Notes: generated by a model not told the origin, from the letters alone. A stretch of DNA of 36,765 nucleotides from an uncultured Thiodictyon sp. (GCF_903946935.1 NZ_CAJAXH010000136.1:1-36765), one strand, 5' to 3'; numbered from the stretch's first letter, positions 28,416 through 35,975 are shown. Translations and numbers: made by a program.

Positions 28416-29719
28416 GCCCCGCGCCCGGATTTGAACAGTGGCTCGCGCCCGCCCCGGCGAGTGCGGGCGGCCGTCTGGATTGGCTCCAGACGCAACGCGC
28501 CGCGGCCCGTCTGAGCGTCGCGGCGCAGGGCGTCCCCGGCACCAAGCAGGAGGCGTGGCGCTACACCAGCCTCAGCCGCCTGCTGGAACAGGGCTTTGTG
28601 CCGGCAGTCGAGCCGGTGACCCTGCGCCCGGAGGCACTTGAGCCGCGGCTCATCCCTGAGCTCGATGCCTATCGGGTGGTGCTGGTCAACGGCCGTTTCG
28701 TGCCGGGCCTGTCGGCGCTCGAGGGCCTGCCGCCCGGGGTGCGGGTCGGGAGCTTGGCCGAATTGCTGGCGACCGACCCGGACGCGCTCAAGGACCGCCT
28801 GAATGCCGTCGCCGGCCCCGACCAGTCGCTCTTTACCGCGCTCAACACGGCTGGCCTGGACGATGGCCTGGTGGCGATCATGGGTCCTGGCGTCTGTCTG
28901 CCCCGACCCATCGAGCTCATCCACCTGTCGGTCGGCGCCGCGGCCCCGCTGCTCGCCCAGCCGCGCCATCTGGTAGTCCTGGAGACCGGCGCCCAGGCCC
29001 ACCTGATCGAGCGTTATGTCGGCCTGACCGATGGGCTGTATTGCACCAACTCAGTCCTGGAGGTCATGCTCGGGGCGGATGCGGTCCTGGAGCACCAGCG
29101 CGTCCAATTGGAGAGCCCGAAGGCCTTTCACCTCGCCGCGCTCTATGTCCGGCTCGGCGCCGCGAGCAACTATCGGTGTATCAATATTGCGGTGGGCGCC
29201 GCCTGGGCGCGAACCGACCTGCGGGTGCGTTTCACGGGCGAGGATGCCGTGTGCGACCTCCAGGGGCTCTATCTGGTCGGGGAGCGCCAGTTGCTGGATA
29301 TCCATCTGGACGTCGATCACCAGGTGCCGCGCTGCCGCAGCCGGGAGTACTTCAAGGGCATCCTCTATGGCAAGGGTCGGGCGGTATTCGACGGTCGGGT
29401 CCATGTCGCCCGCGACGCCCAGCAGACCGATGCGGCCATGACCAACCGGAATCTGGTCCTGTGCGAGGGGGCGGAGATCGATACCAAGCCCCAGTTGGAG
29501 ATCGAGGCCGACGACGTGAAATGCAGCCACGGTACCACCGTCGGCGAGTTGGACCCGGAGCAGTTGTTTTATCTGCGCTCTCGCGGCATCGGCGCCCCGC
29601 TTGCGCGGCGTATGCTGTGCCTGGGATTCGCCGCTGAGGTCCTGGACGCGCTGGGTCCCGAGGCACTGCGTATGCACGTGGCCGAAGAGGTCGGGCATCG
29701 CCTGGAGCAGGCGACCTGA
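28412..29719 (+). CDS. sufD: Fe-S assembly protein SufD
   Basis: The 435-residue partner of SufB in SufBC2D, needed for iron acquisition by the complex. It starts MSPAPGFEQWL, and the C-terminal beta-helix core has the family block FKGILYGKGRAVFDGRVHV, with QQTDAAMTNRNLVLCEGAEI, KPQLEIEADDVKCSHG and FYLRSRGIG. The N-terminal half is less conserved (GTKQEAWRYTSL is typical). The ATG overlaps the sufC stop by 4 bp. Confidence 0.94.
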   Translation: MSPAPGFEQWLAPAPASAGGRLDWLQTQRAAARLSVAAQGVPGTKQEAWRYTSLSRLLEQGFVPAVEPVTLRPEALEPRLIPELDAYRVVLVNGRFVPGLSALEGLPPGVRVGSLAELLATDPDALKDRLNAVAGPDQSLFTALNTAGLDDGLVAIMGPGVCLPRPIELIHLSVGAAAPLLAQPRHLVVLETGAQAHLIERYVGLTDGLYCTNSVLEVMLGADAVLEHQRVQLESPKAFHLAALYVRLGAASNYRCINIAVGAAWARTDLRVRFTGEDAVCDLQGLYLVGERQLLDIHLDVDHQVPRCRSREYFKGILYGKGRAVFDGRVHVARDAQQTDAAMTNRNLVLCEGAEIDTKPQLEIEADDVKCSHGTTVGELDPEQLFYLRSRGIGAPLARRMLCLGFAAEVLDALGPEALRMHVAEEVGHRLEQAT

Positions 29720-29821
29720 AGCCGCCCCGCACGCTCGTGACACCGCGCCGGGATGTCGTGCCGGGTCCGCTGTGCCGTGTGTGCCCTGGAAAATCGAATG
29801 CACAGAATAATGAGGCCCCTT

Positions 29822-30223
29822 ATGAACCGTTTGGCCCGCTTTGCGGGTTTCGGCCAAACCGAAGCGCAGCCCGAACCCCCCCAGCAGCACACCGAGGTCG
29901 TCGTCGAGCGCATGGACGCCGAGCAGTTGCGCGAACCGATCATTGAGTCGCTGCGCCGAGTCTATGACCCGGAGATCCCGGTCAATATCTATGACCTGGG
30001 CCTGATCTACAGCATCGAGATCAGCGCGAACGGCGATGTGGCCATCGATATGACACTCACCGCCCCCGCCTGTCCGGTGGCCGGCATGATGCCGCAGATG
30101 GTCAAGGACGCGGTGTCCGGGATCGAAGGGGTCGGCGAGGTCGCGGTGGAGTTGGTCTGGGACCCGCCCTGGGGCCAAGAGCGCATGAGCGACGAGGCCA
30201 AGCTCGAGCTTGGGATGCTATAA
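29822..30223 (+). CDS. sufT: Fe-S maturation protein SufT (MIP18 family)
   Basis: A DUF59/MIP18-family protein that helps mature Fe-S proteins. The 133 residues have a variable N-terminus and the family core REPIIESLRRVYDPEIPVNI, YDLGLIYSIEI, MTLTAPACPVAGMMPQMV (with the conserved Cys) and VELVWDPPWG. Three ATGs (29798, 29810, 29822) are possible; 29822 follows a GAGG site and is chosen. It closes the suf cluster about 100 bp after sufD. No sufS or sufE/U is present in this cluster, so the sulfur donor must come from elsewhere. Confidence 0.9.
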   Translation: MNRLARFAGFGQTEAQPEPPQQHTEVVVERMDAEQLREPIIESLRRVYDPEIPVNIYDLGLIYSIEISANGDVAIDMTLTAPACPVAGMMPQMVKDAVSGIEGVGEVAVELVWDPPWGQERMSDEAKLELGML

Positions 30224-30233
30224 CCCGAATGTC

Positions 30234-30260
30234 TCACGCCAAGGCGCCAAGCACGCCAAG
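30234..30260. repeat. Single arm of the dispersed repeat, R6
   Basis: TCACGCCAAGGCGCCAAGCA then CGCCAAG, directly after the sufT stop. The opposite arm is missing, so this is a truncated copy. Confidence 0.75.
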
Positions 30261-30303
30261 ATTTTGAGTGTTTTTCTCGTTCCCACGCGGAAGCAGCGCT
30301 GGC

Positions 30304-30425
30304 CTTGATCAAGATTCCGGCCACTTGGGCTCGCCGGGTGCGTAGTCAGGCCATCTTGGCCTGACACCGCCAGGGCTGGAAGCCCTGACTACGCACGCCG
30401 CTGGCCGGGATTATGATCGACGCCG
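30304..30425. repeat. Complex inverted repeat with TGCGTAGTCAGG arms
   Basis: GTGCGTAGTCAGG at 30338 pairs with CCTGACTACGCAC ending at 30396. Inside are two smaller hairpins (GGCCATCTTGGCC and AGGGCTGGAAGCCCT). Outside, TTGATCAAGATTCCGGCCA pairs loosely with TGGCCGGGATTATGATCGA. A related outer arm occurs at about 36075-36096 inside the 3' end of the hicB-like gene. Confidence 0.7.
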
Positions 30426-30505
30426 CAGCGCTGCCATGAAGTATGGCAGTGACGCAGGAGGGTGGGATCACGTCCTGCGGAACCTGTCGCGGCCGGGGGC
30501 CGCTC

Positions 30506-31102
30506 CTACGCGTGCCGACTGAGCCTCATCGCGATGCGCCGCATCATCGCCGGGCTGTCGTCAGGACCTTGGATATAGAGCGGCTTACCATCCCGGCCAA
30601 AGGTGAACTGCACTGGGCAGGAGGCCGCGTCGATGTCACCGAAGAGCGCCCGCGCGTTGCGGTAATCCTCATGCGGTTCAAAGCCTAATGCCTTGGCATA
30701 GTCCACTGCCCCCTCGACCAGCTTGCGGGCGTAGGCCGGGTCCTGTCGCTCGAGTACCTCGGTTGCACCTGATCGAATGTGCGCCAGGAGTGAGGCATAT
30801 TCGGCTTCATCCACCACATTGTACAGGGCGTTCTTGACCCCCAGGCAATAGGTGTCGACCACGAAACCCGCAATGGCGTAGCGTCCATCCGGCAGCCGTC
30901 GGTTGAACCACACGGTTCCCATGCCGACCGCCGAGAGATCGGTGGGGGCGAAGACATCGGCAATCGGTGCCTGCGCCGCGCTGGCCCAGCCGTGGGGCAG
31001 CGAGCGGCCGCCTGATTGACGTGCCACGGTCGTTTTTGCCTGCTTGCGCTTCAACTCCCGCTTGGCCCGTTTTTTCTGCAATGCCTTCTGATCGAGCGCC
31101 AT
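30506..31102 (-). CDS. Hypothetical protein with basic N-terminus, 198 aa
   Basis: I do not recognise the family. Residues 1-23 are a Lys/Arg-rich helix (MALDQKALQKKRAKRELKRK), then a linker, then a globular domain that includes VGMGTVWFNRRLPDGRYAIA, FVVDTYCLGVKNALYNV, a helical stretch with GAVDYAKALGFEPHEDYRNA and the end TFGRDGKPLYIQGPDDSPA. The regularity and a GGGAG site before the ATG argue for a real gene. The basic start may bind nucleic acid or ribosomes. No operon partner; it lies between the suf cluster and the roadblock operon. Confidence 0.75.
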   Translation of the reverse strand: MALDQKALQKKRAKRELKRKQAKTTVARQSGGRSLPHGWASAAQAPIADVFAPTDLSAVGMGTVWFNRRLPDGRYAIAGFVVDTYCLGVKNALYNVVDEAEYASLLAHIRSGATEVLERQDPAYARKLVEGAVDYAKALGFEPHEDYRNARALFGDIDAASCPVQFTFGRDGKPLYIQGPDDSPAMMRRIAMRLSRHA

Positions 31103-31225
31103 TGAAATTTCTCCCGCAAGAGTGAAGTGGATAGGCCTGTCCTGGCGCCGCTCGGAGATTGGGCGAGTATTTCACTGAGCGGTGTCACCGAGTGGTCGGC
31201 GCTCTTCCCCTAGGATTGTTCAGGA

Positions 31226-31345
31226 TAACGGCCATGGCGCCCGCGCCATCCAGAACCATGAAAGTGGCGGGCGCCGGCCGTTCCCCCACCCCGCCCTCCC
31301 CCACGAGGGGAGAGGTGGAGCGCGCTCCCGGCGCGACTTTCACGT
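31226..31345. repeat. Left flanking element, related to 35782-35968
   Basis: Begins TAACGGCCATGGCGCCCGC, the same 19-bp terminus found at both ends of the element at 35782-35968. Its remaining ~100 bp align to the reverse complement of that element (through GGAGCGCGCTCCCGGCGCGA). It lacks the second terminus. It occupies part of the 507-bp gap before the roadblock operon; the rest of the gap holds an AT-rich promoter region. Confidence 0.8.
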
Positions 31346-31537
31346 AAGCAATGCGCCCCGTTGGCGCCTCCCGCGCGCCGCGCCGAGGCCGGCTCCCGCT
31401 GGTCTGCCCCGGCGCCGATCCTTGGTCCTGGTCCGGTCGCGAAGCGCACAATACCGGGCTCGGTATTTAATCAGAAAGTGGTCGTGCTGTGTTGGCACTT
31501 CTTCACAAAAATGGCCTTAACCCTAAAAAAAATAATT

Positions 31538-31566
31538 CTGACAATTCGCAAATTTTGAATAATAAT
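31538..31566 (+). promoter_or_regulatory. Candidate sigma70 promoter of roadblock operon
   Basis: CTGACA (31538-31543), a 17-bp spacer and AATAAT (31561-31566) lie in a ~120-bp AT-rich patch 44 bp before the first gene. Each hexamer differs from consensus at one position and the spacing is ideal. Directly downstream is a run with two direct copies of TTTTACAAA/TTTTACAAA-like sequence (31576-31595), which could be a regulator site. Confidence 0.55.
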
Positions 31567-31609
31567 GGCCTATCGTTTTACAAAGTTTTACAAATTTTCT
31601 TAGCAAACG

Positions 31610-32071
31610 ATGCAACCCAAGCTGGTGCCGGACAATCTCACTGCCCCGTTGCCGGAAGACCTCGGGCAACCCGGGATGGAGCCGATTTTCTGGCAGGGCG
31701 CCGACCATAACCTGCTGGTTCCAGACTGGTATCCCCCAGGACCCATGATCGAACATTTGGCGTACAGCGTGGCGCGGACCCCGGCGGACCTGACGGCCCA
31801 TACCCGGCGGGTGCTCTTGTGTCTGAACCAAGCGGACCCGGCGGCACTCTTCGGCAGCCTCGCCGACCTGTTTATCGCGTTGGGCCAGCGGGGGGAGGCA
31901 TTGCGGCGGCGTCTCTTCGACCTGGCCCGCCCGTTACTTCCCGAGGCGCAGGCACGACCGCTCGCCGCCTGGCTCGAGCAAGGCGGTGTCGACGACCGGG
32001 TCCTCCCGGACGATACCCACGCGGTGCTGGCGGCTCGCCCCCGCGGGCGTCCACTGATCCTCGCCGATTGA
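31610..32071 (+). CDS. Hypothetical protein, first gene of roadblock/GTPase operon
   Basis: A 153-residue soluble protein that I do not recognise. The first 55 residues are Pro-rich and aromatic (EPIFWQGADHNLLVPDWYPP), and the rest is helical (TAHTRRVLLCLNQADPAALF, LADLFIALGQRGEALRRRLF). It resembles helical scaffold proteins with a short linear motif at the N-terminus, but that is only impression. An in-frame stop at 31601 fixes the reading frame's left border; no strong ribosome site is visible. It sits 44 bp after a good promoter and its stop overlaps the region where the next gene may start, so it leads the operon. Confidence 0.7.
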   Translation: MQPKLVPDNLTAPLPEDLGQPGMEPIFWQGADHNLLVPDWYPPGPMIEHLAYSVARTPADLTAHTRRVLLCLNQADPAALFGSLADLFIALGQRGEALRRRLFDLARPLLPEAQARPLAAWLEQGGVDDRVLPDDTHAVLAARPRGRPLILAD

Positions 32072-32082
32072 ACGGCTCTCCT

Positions 32083-32778
32083 GTGCCCCGTCTTGACGAG
32101 GACCTGTATCTGGGTGTGACGCCGGCCGGTGCCTACCATGCCACCGCCGCCCAGGAGCCGACGCCGATGCGCCGACTCCTGTTTAGGCTCCTCAAGGAGC
32201 GCCACACACCGCGTGTGGGGGATGTGCCATGGGGCGACTGGTTGGGGGCAGAGTCGTCCCAGTCCGCGGTCGAGCTGGTCGCGCGGATGGAGACCCTCGG
32301 CTGGCTATGGGGCCTGGAGGCGCCCGCCCACTGCCCGTCGGAGCCGCTCGAGCCGCTCTTGCCGGGGCTGCTGCCCTCCTTGAGCAGCCTGCGTCAGGCA
32401 CTGCTGGCCGACCGCCACGGTCTACAGATCGGCTGCGCCGGATTCGACGAGTCCCAGGTCCAGGGCCTCGCCGCGGTCAGCGCCGATGCGGTGGCGCTGG
32501 CGTTGCGCTGTCGCCGGCTGTTGGGCGGACTGGAGCAGGTCGGGCCCGGCGCCTGGGGCATGATCGATGCGGCCGGTCACAGCCAGATCGGCGTTTGGCC
32601 CTTGTTTCTGGGTAGCGAATGGTTCGCACTGGTCCTGGGCGGACGACCGCGCTTCAACCATCCCGATTTCCTACGCCTGGTCTGGAGGTTGTCAAGAATG
32701 GTGGGTGGGGCACCGGACGTCGTTTCCGCGTTCGGTACAACCGCGATAGCAACGAGTCCTGAAACCTATAGAGAGTAA
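32083..32778 (+). CDS. Protein with divergent roadblock-like C-terminal domain
   Basis: About 231 residues from the GTG at 32083; a TTG at 32068, overlapping the previous stop, is an alternative. The N-terminal half (MRRLLFRLLKERHTPRVGDV, VELVARMETLGWLWGLE) looks like a winged helix. The C-terminal half, LPSLSSLRQALLADRHGLQI, GCAGFDESQVQGLAAVSADA and SQIGVWPLFLGSEWFALVLG, follows the helix-strand-helix-strand pattern of roadblock/LC7 domains, including the 'LADRHGLQI' position where roadblock proteins have 'xDxxGL'. That assignment is inference. It precedes a canonical roadblock gene by six bases, so a heterodimer of the two is plausible. Confidence 0.65.
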   Translation: MPRLDEDLYLGVTPAGAYHATAAQEPTPMRRLLFRLLKERHTPRVGDVPWGDWLGAESSQSAVELVARMETLGWLWGLEAPAHCPSEPLEPLLPGLLPSLSSLRQALLADRHGLQIGCAGFDESQVQGLAAVSADAVALALRCRRLLGGLEQVGPGAWGMIDAAGHSQIGVWPLFLGSEWFALVLGGRPRFNHPDFLRLVWRLSRMVGGAPDVVSAFGTTAIATSPETYRE

Positions 32779-32784
32779 AGAAGA

Positions 32785-33147
32785 ATGCGTGACGACGTAC
32801 TCAAGTCTATTTTGAGCGAGCTCAACGGCTCATCCGCCGACATCGAGGCCTCCGCGATCGTCTCCAGCGACGGGTTGATGATGGCCTCGCTCCTGCCTGC
32901 GGGTCTGGAGGAGGACCGCATCGGCGCCATGGCGGCGGCGATGCTGGCCCTGGGCGGCCGCACCGCCGACGAGCTGGCGCGTGGACACCTGGAGCAGGTG
33001 CTCATCAAGGGCGCGAACGGCTATGTGCTGCTGACCTATGCGGGGAGCGACGCGGTGCTCGCCGTGATTGCCAAGGCGAACGCCAAGCTTGGACTGATCT
33101 TTCTCGACGTGAAGCGCGCAGCGGAAAATGTTGCCAAGATCATTTGA
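32785..33147 (+). CDS. Roadblock/LC7 domain protein (MglB-like)
   Basis: A 120-residue stand-alone roadblock protein. Recognisable parts are the N-terminal helix DDVLKSILSELNGSSADIEA, strand SAIVSSDGLMMAS, helix EEDRIGAMAAAMLALGGRTA and strands GYVLLTYAGSDAVLAVIA, ending in helix LDVKRAAENVAKII. Such proteins dimerise and act as regulators (GAP or scaffold) of small Ras-like GTPases, as MglB does for MglA. An AAAGAAG site precedes the ATG. A GTPase gene of the fitting family lies three genes downstream. A fragment of a second copy of this gene's 3' end is found at 35347-35406. Confidence 0.9.
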   Translation: MRDDVLKSILSELNGSSADIEASAIVSSDGLMMASLLPAGLEEDRIGAMAAAMLALGGRTADELARGHLEQVLIKGANGYVLLTYAGSDAVLAVIAKANAKLGLIFLDVKRAAENVAKII

Positions 33148-33165
33148 TAATCGGGAGACGCCGTC

Positions 33166-33528
33166 ATGGGTGCCTTTTTTCTGCTGCGACTCAACGACCA
33201 TATTCAATACCTGAACCGGATCAAGGCCACCTTGAACGGCACCGGCGATTTCCGCGGCGGCAGCCACCACGACTGTAAGCTGGGCAAATGGATGGACGGC
33301 GCCGGGCCGGCCGAGGCGGCGGAGGCCGGTCCGGCGGCCAAGGCCGTGTTCGACTCGCTGGCCGAGCCCCACCAGCAATTCCACGAGGCCAGCGCCAAGG
33401 CACTGGAGCTCTCGCTGGCCGGGCAGGCCAGTGAGGCCGAGGCGGAGATGACCGCCATGCACACGCTCTCCGGCGTCCTGGTCGATCGGTTACTCGAGCT
33501 GGACCGGCTGTCGGGGGCAGCCAAGTAA
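33166..33528 (+). CDS. Stand-alone CZB (chemoreceptor zinc-binding) protein
   Basis: A 120-residue protein consisting of one CZB domain. The 3His/1Cys zinc ligands are in place: His12 (LNDHIQYLNRIK), Cys37 (HDCKLGKWM), His69 and His73 (EPHQQFHEAS). CZB domains usually sit at the end of chemoreceptors or diguanylate cyclases and sense zinc or, through the Cys, hypochlorous acid. As a free domain it should work on a partner, most likely one encoded here. GGGAG precedes the ATG by a normal distance. Its stop overlaps the next ATG (TAATG). A close paralogue lies at 35422. Confidence 0.9.
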   Translation: MGAFFLLRLNDHIQYLNRIKATLNGTGDFRGGSHHDCKLGKWMDGAGPAEAAEAGPAAKAVFDSLAEPHQQFHEASAKALELSLAGQASEAEAEMTAMHTLSGVLVDRLLELDRLSGAAK

Positions 33529-34775
33529 TGCCTCCCGGAGCACCTGCCTCTGGGCGCGGCTCCGTGACCGCGGGGCCGGTTGTGGGGCCGCCGCTGCGGG
33601 TGGCCGTGGTTGGCATGGAGGTCCGCCAGGTCAAGACGCTGGAGCTGGCGTTCCAGGGACCCTGCCGCGATGCGTGCATGCTGGTCGATGAGCCGCAGGC
33701 CCAGGCCTGCATTGTGGATATGGACAGCTACCAGGCCAGCACCGCCCTGGCGGAGTTGCGCCGCCGCGACCCGCTGCGCCCCTTGATCCTGCTGTCGCTG
33801 GCACCCTTGGCGCCGGCGGTGGTCGCGTCGGACCTGGTGTTGGCAAAGCCCATCAGTCTGGATGACCTGGTCGCGCGCCTGGGCGTGCTGCGCGAGCGGG
33901 TCCGCCAGGCGGCGCTCGCCGCCGCGGCGGCCCAGCGCGAGGCGGCGACTGTGCCGCTTGCCGACGACGCTTCGGCCATGATCGTGGTTGCCAAGCGCAT
34001 CGACGATTGGGGGCGTCCGGCCGTAGCGGGGGACCCGCAGGCCCGCAGTCGCGTCGCGCGGCTCTTGGATCAGGAGCAGGCGAATGCCTTGATCGGTACC
34101 GCCCCGGATATCGATCCGAGCGATCCGCACCAGTTAGTCAAGGCCTATTACGACCCCAGCCGCTTCCTGCAAAGTATTGTGATTGCCGCCCGGGATTCGG
34201 CCCACGCGCGCGGCCAAGGGGTCCGCATCCAGGGACCCTGGCCCGAGATCGTACTGGACCCGCTCCGCGGGCTGGCCCGGATCGCCGACGCGGACCACCG
34301 CCTGCGTCCTTACGGCCTCCAGCCCGCGGCGCTGCAGCAGAGCCGTTTGGAGTACATTGAGCGGCTGGTCTTGCTGCACGGTCAATTCCGCACCGTCGCA
34401 TTGGACGCATTGATCTGGAAGCTGGCCCTCTGGGCGGCCCGGGGTCGGCTGCCCCTGGACACACCGGTGGACGTACCGGTGCAGTTGCAGCGTTGGCCCA
34501 ACTTCACCCGGCTGACGCTGGCACCGGGCGCCATGAGCATCGCCGCGCTCTGGGCGCGCGAGCCCCATAGCCTGATCCGTACCGCCGAGGTGCTGAACCT
34601 CCCACAGCGATCCGTATTCGCCTTCTACAGCGCCGCCGCCGCATTGGGGCTGGCGCAATGCCGTGCGGACGCTGCACCGAAAGCGCTCGCATCCAACCGC
34701 CCGCTCGATTTTGCGGCCGATGCGCGGCGCGGGCTCCTGGGTCGTATCATGAAACGCCTAAACGTTTTTTTCTGA
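33528..34775 (+). CDS. Degenerate receiver-like protein with helical C-terminus
   Basis: A 415-residue protein. Residues about 22-125 look like a response-regulator receiver: strand RVAVVGME (without the acidic pair), ACIVDMDSY with Asp64 in the phospho-acceptor position, LILLSL with Ser90, and VLAKPIS with Lys107. Missing acidic residues suggest that it is not phosphorylated normally. Residues about 185-290 are unassigned (HQLVKAYYDPSRFLQSIVIA). The C-terminus, WPNFTRLTLAPGAMSIAALW and LPQRSVFAFYSAAAALGLAQ, looks like a winged helix and a conserved ending. The start codon overlaps the CZB stop by one base. I infer an adaptor that joins CZB and GTPase modules. Confidence 0.75.
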   Translation: MPPGAPASGRGSVTAGPVVGPPLRVAVVGMEVRQVKTLELAFQGPCRDACMLVDEPQAQACIVDMDSYQASTALAELRRRDPLRPLILLSLAPLAPAVVASDLVLAKPISLDDLVARLGVLRERVRQAALAAAAAQREAATVPLADDASAMIVVAKRIDDWGRPAVAGDPQARSRVARLLDQEQANALIGTAPDIDPSDPHQLVKAYYDPSRFLQSIVIAARDSAHARGQGVRIQGPWPEIVLDPLRGLARIADADHRLRPYGLQPAALQQSRLEYIERLVLLHGQFRTVALDALIWKLALWAARGRLPLDTPVDVPVQLQRWPNFTRLTLAPGAMSIAALWAREPHSLIRTAEVLNLPQRSVFAFYSAAAALGLAQCRADAAPKALASNRPLDFAADARRGLLGRIMKRLNVFF

Positions 34776-34787
34776 GGAGCCCCGGCC

Positions 34788-35336
34788 ATGTCCCATCACA
34801 AGATCGTTTTTTCCGGGCCGGTGGGGGCCGGTAAGACCGCCGCCATCGCGGCGGTGAGCGATACGCCGCCGATCAGCACCGAGGCCAGGGCCAGCGATGC
34901 CACCCGCGAGCTCAAGTCGGCGACCACCGTTGCCATGGACTACGGCCTGATCCGTCTCGACGGCGGCGAGCAGATCCATCTCTACGGCACGCCCGGCCAG
35001 GAGCGTTTCAACTTCATGTGGCAAATCCTGAGCGAAGGTGCCCTGGGTGTGGTGCTGCTGGTAGCCAACCACCGGCCGCAGCCGCTCGCCGATCTGCGCT
35101 ACTACCTCGACGCCTTTCGGCCCTTCATCGACCAGACGCGACTCGCGGTGGGGGTGACCTACATGGACCAGAGTGCGGAGCCGCGGCTGGAGGACTACCA
35201 CCGCACACTCGCCGATGCGGGGATGAAGGCCCCGGTGTTCGAGGTCGACGCCCGCGAGCGCCGCGACGTGGCGCTACTCGTCCAGGCACTGTTGCTGTCA
35301 TTGGACCCTGGGGTGGATACCGGTGTGGCGATCTGA
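34788..35336 (+). CDS. Small Ras-like GTPase (COG2229/MglA-related)
   Basis: A 182-residue GTPase. P-loop GPVGAGKT at 10-17, a switch I Thr in KSATTVAMDYG (about 45-53), switch II GTPGQERF at 67-74, and VGVTYMD in the place of the NKxD guanine motif (about 121-127), as in the COG2229 family of prokaryotic Rab-like GTPases that pair with roadblock proteins. It should cycle between GTP and GDP forms under control of the upstream roadblock protein(s). It follows the receiver-like gene by 12 bases with GAGGAG just before the ATG. Output is unknown; relatives control polarity, motility or pili. Confidence 0.88.
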   Translation: MSHHKIVFSGPVGAGKTAAIAAVSDTPPISTEARASDATRELKSATTVAMDYGLIRLDGGEQIHLYGTPGQERFNFMWQILSEGALGVVLLVANHRPQPLADLRYYLDAFRPFIDQTRLAVGVTYMDQSAEPRLEDYHRTLADAGMKAPVFEVDARERRDVALLVQALLLSLDPGVDTGVAI

Positions 35337-35346
35337 TGCGAGGCCC

Positions 35347-35406
35347 GGACTGATTGTTCTCGACGCAAGGCGCGCAGCGCAAATCGCTGCCAAGATGGTT
35401 CGATAA
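35347..35406 (+). pseudogene. 3' remnant of a second roadblock gene
   Basis: This stretch translates GLIVLDARRAAQIAAKMVR followed by a stop, clearly the same as the end of the roadblock protein at 33091-33147 (GLIFLDVKRAAENVAKII). It lies directly before the second CZB gene, exactly as the roadblock gene end lies before the first one. It has no start and is a by-product of the duplication described below. Confidence 0.9.
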
Positions 35407-35421
35407 TTGGGAGACGCCGCC

Positions 35422-35784
35422 ATGGGTGCCTTTTTTCTGCACCGACTCAATGATCATCTTCAGTACCTGAATCGGATCAAGGCCACCTTGAGCGGCACCG
35501 GCGATTTCCGCGGCACTGGCCATCGCGACTGTAAGCTGGGCAAATGGATGGACACCGCCGGACCGGCCGAGGCGGCCGAGGTCGGCCGGGAGGCGACGGC
35601 CGTGTTCGACTCGCTGGCCGAGCCCCACCAACAGTTCCATGAGGCCAGTGCCAAGGCGTTGGAACTTGCGCTGGCCGGGGAGGCCAGCGCGGCCGAGGAG
35701 GAGATTACCGCCATGTATAGGCTCTCCGCCCTCCTGGTCGATCGGTTGCTGGAGCTGGACCGGTTGTCGGGGTCAGCCAAGTAA
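35422..35784 (+). CDS. Second stand-alone CZB protein (paralogue)
   Basis: A 120-residue paralogue of the CZB protein at 33166, of equal length and with about 80 percent or more of positions the same by eye. Ligands His12, Cys37, His69 and His73 are kept. Differences cluster at residues 7, 13, 32-35 and 53-58 and near 100-107. The upstream GGGAGACGCCGCC including ribosome site was duplicated with it, so it can be translated. It closes the operon; its TAA is also the first base triplet of the downstream repeat terminus. Both copies intact suggests selection rather than decay. Confidence 0.88.
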   Translation: MGAFFLHRLNDHLQYLNRIKATLSGTGDFRGTGHRDCKLGKWMDTAGPAEAAEVGREATAVFDSLAEPHQQFHEASAKALELALAGEASAAEEEITAMYRLSALLVDRLLELDRLSGSAK

Positions 35785-35968
35785 CGGCCATGGCGCCCGC
35801 CTTACCTCGAACGATGAACGTCCGCCGTGGAAGCGGCTTTACCGTGAAAGTCGCGCCGGGAGCGCGCTCCAATGCTCCCTCCCCTATTGGGGGGAGAGTG
35901 GGGAGGGGCGACGGCCAAGGCGCCCGCCACGTTCATCGTTCGGAGTGGTGCGGGCGCCATGGCCGTTA
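35782..35968. repeat. 187-bp element with perfect 19-bp terminal inverted repeats
   Basis: TAACGGCCATGGCGCCCGC at the left end is exactly complementary to the right end. Subterminal CGAACGATGAACGT is also repeated inverted. The interior includes GTGAAAGTCGCGCCGGGAGC, found inverted at 31226-31345. No coding capacity; MITE-like. The left terminus uses the stop codon of the CZB gene. Confidence 0.88.
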
Positions 35969-35975
35969 GCCGCGA

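Noticed and set aside
33528-34775. Functional response regulator
   Set aside because: The acidic pair at the end of strand 1 is missing, so ordinary aspartate phosphorylation is unlikely; described as receiver-like instead.
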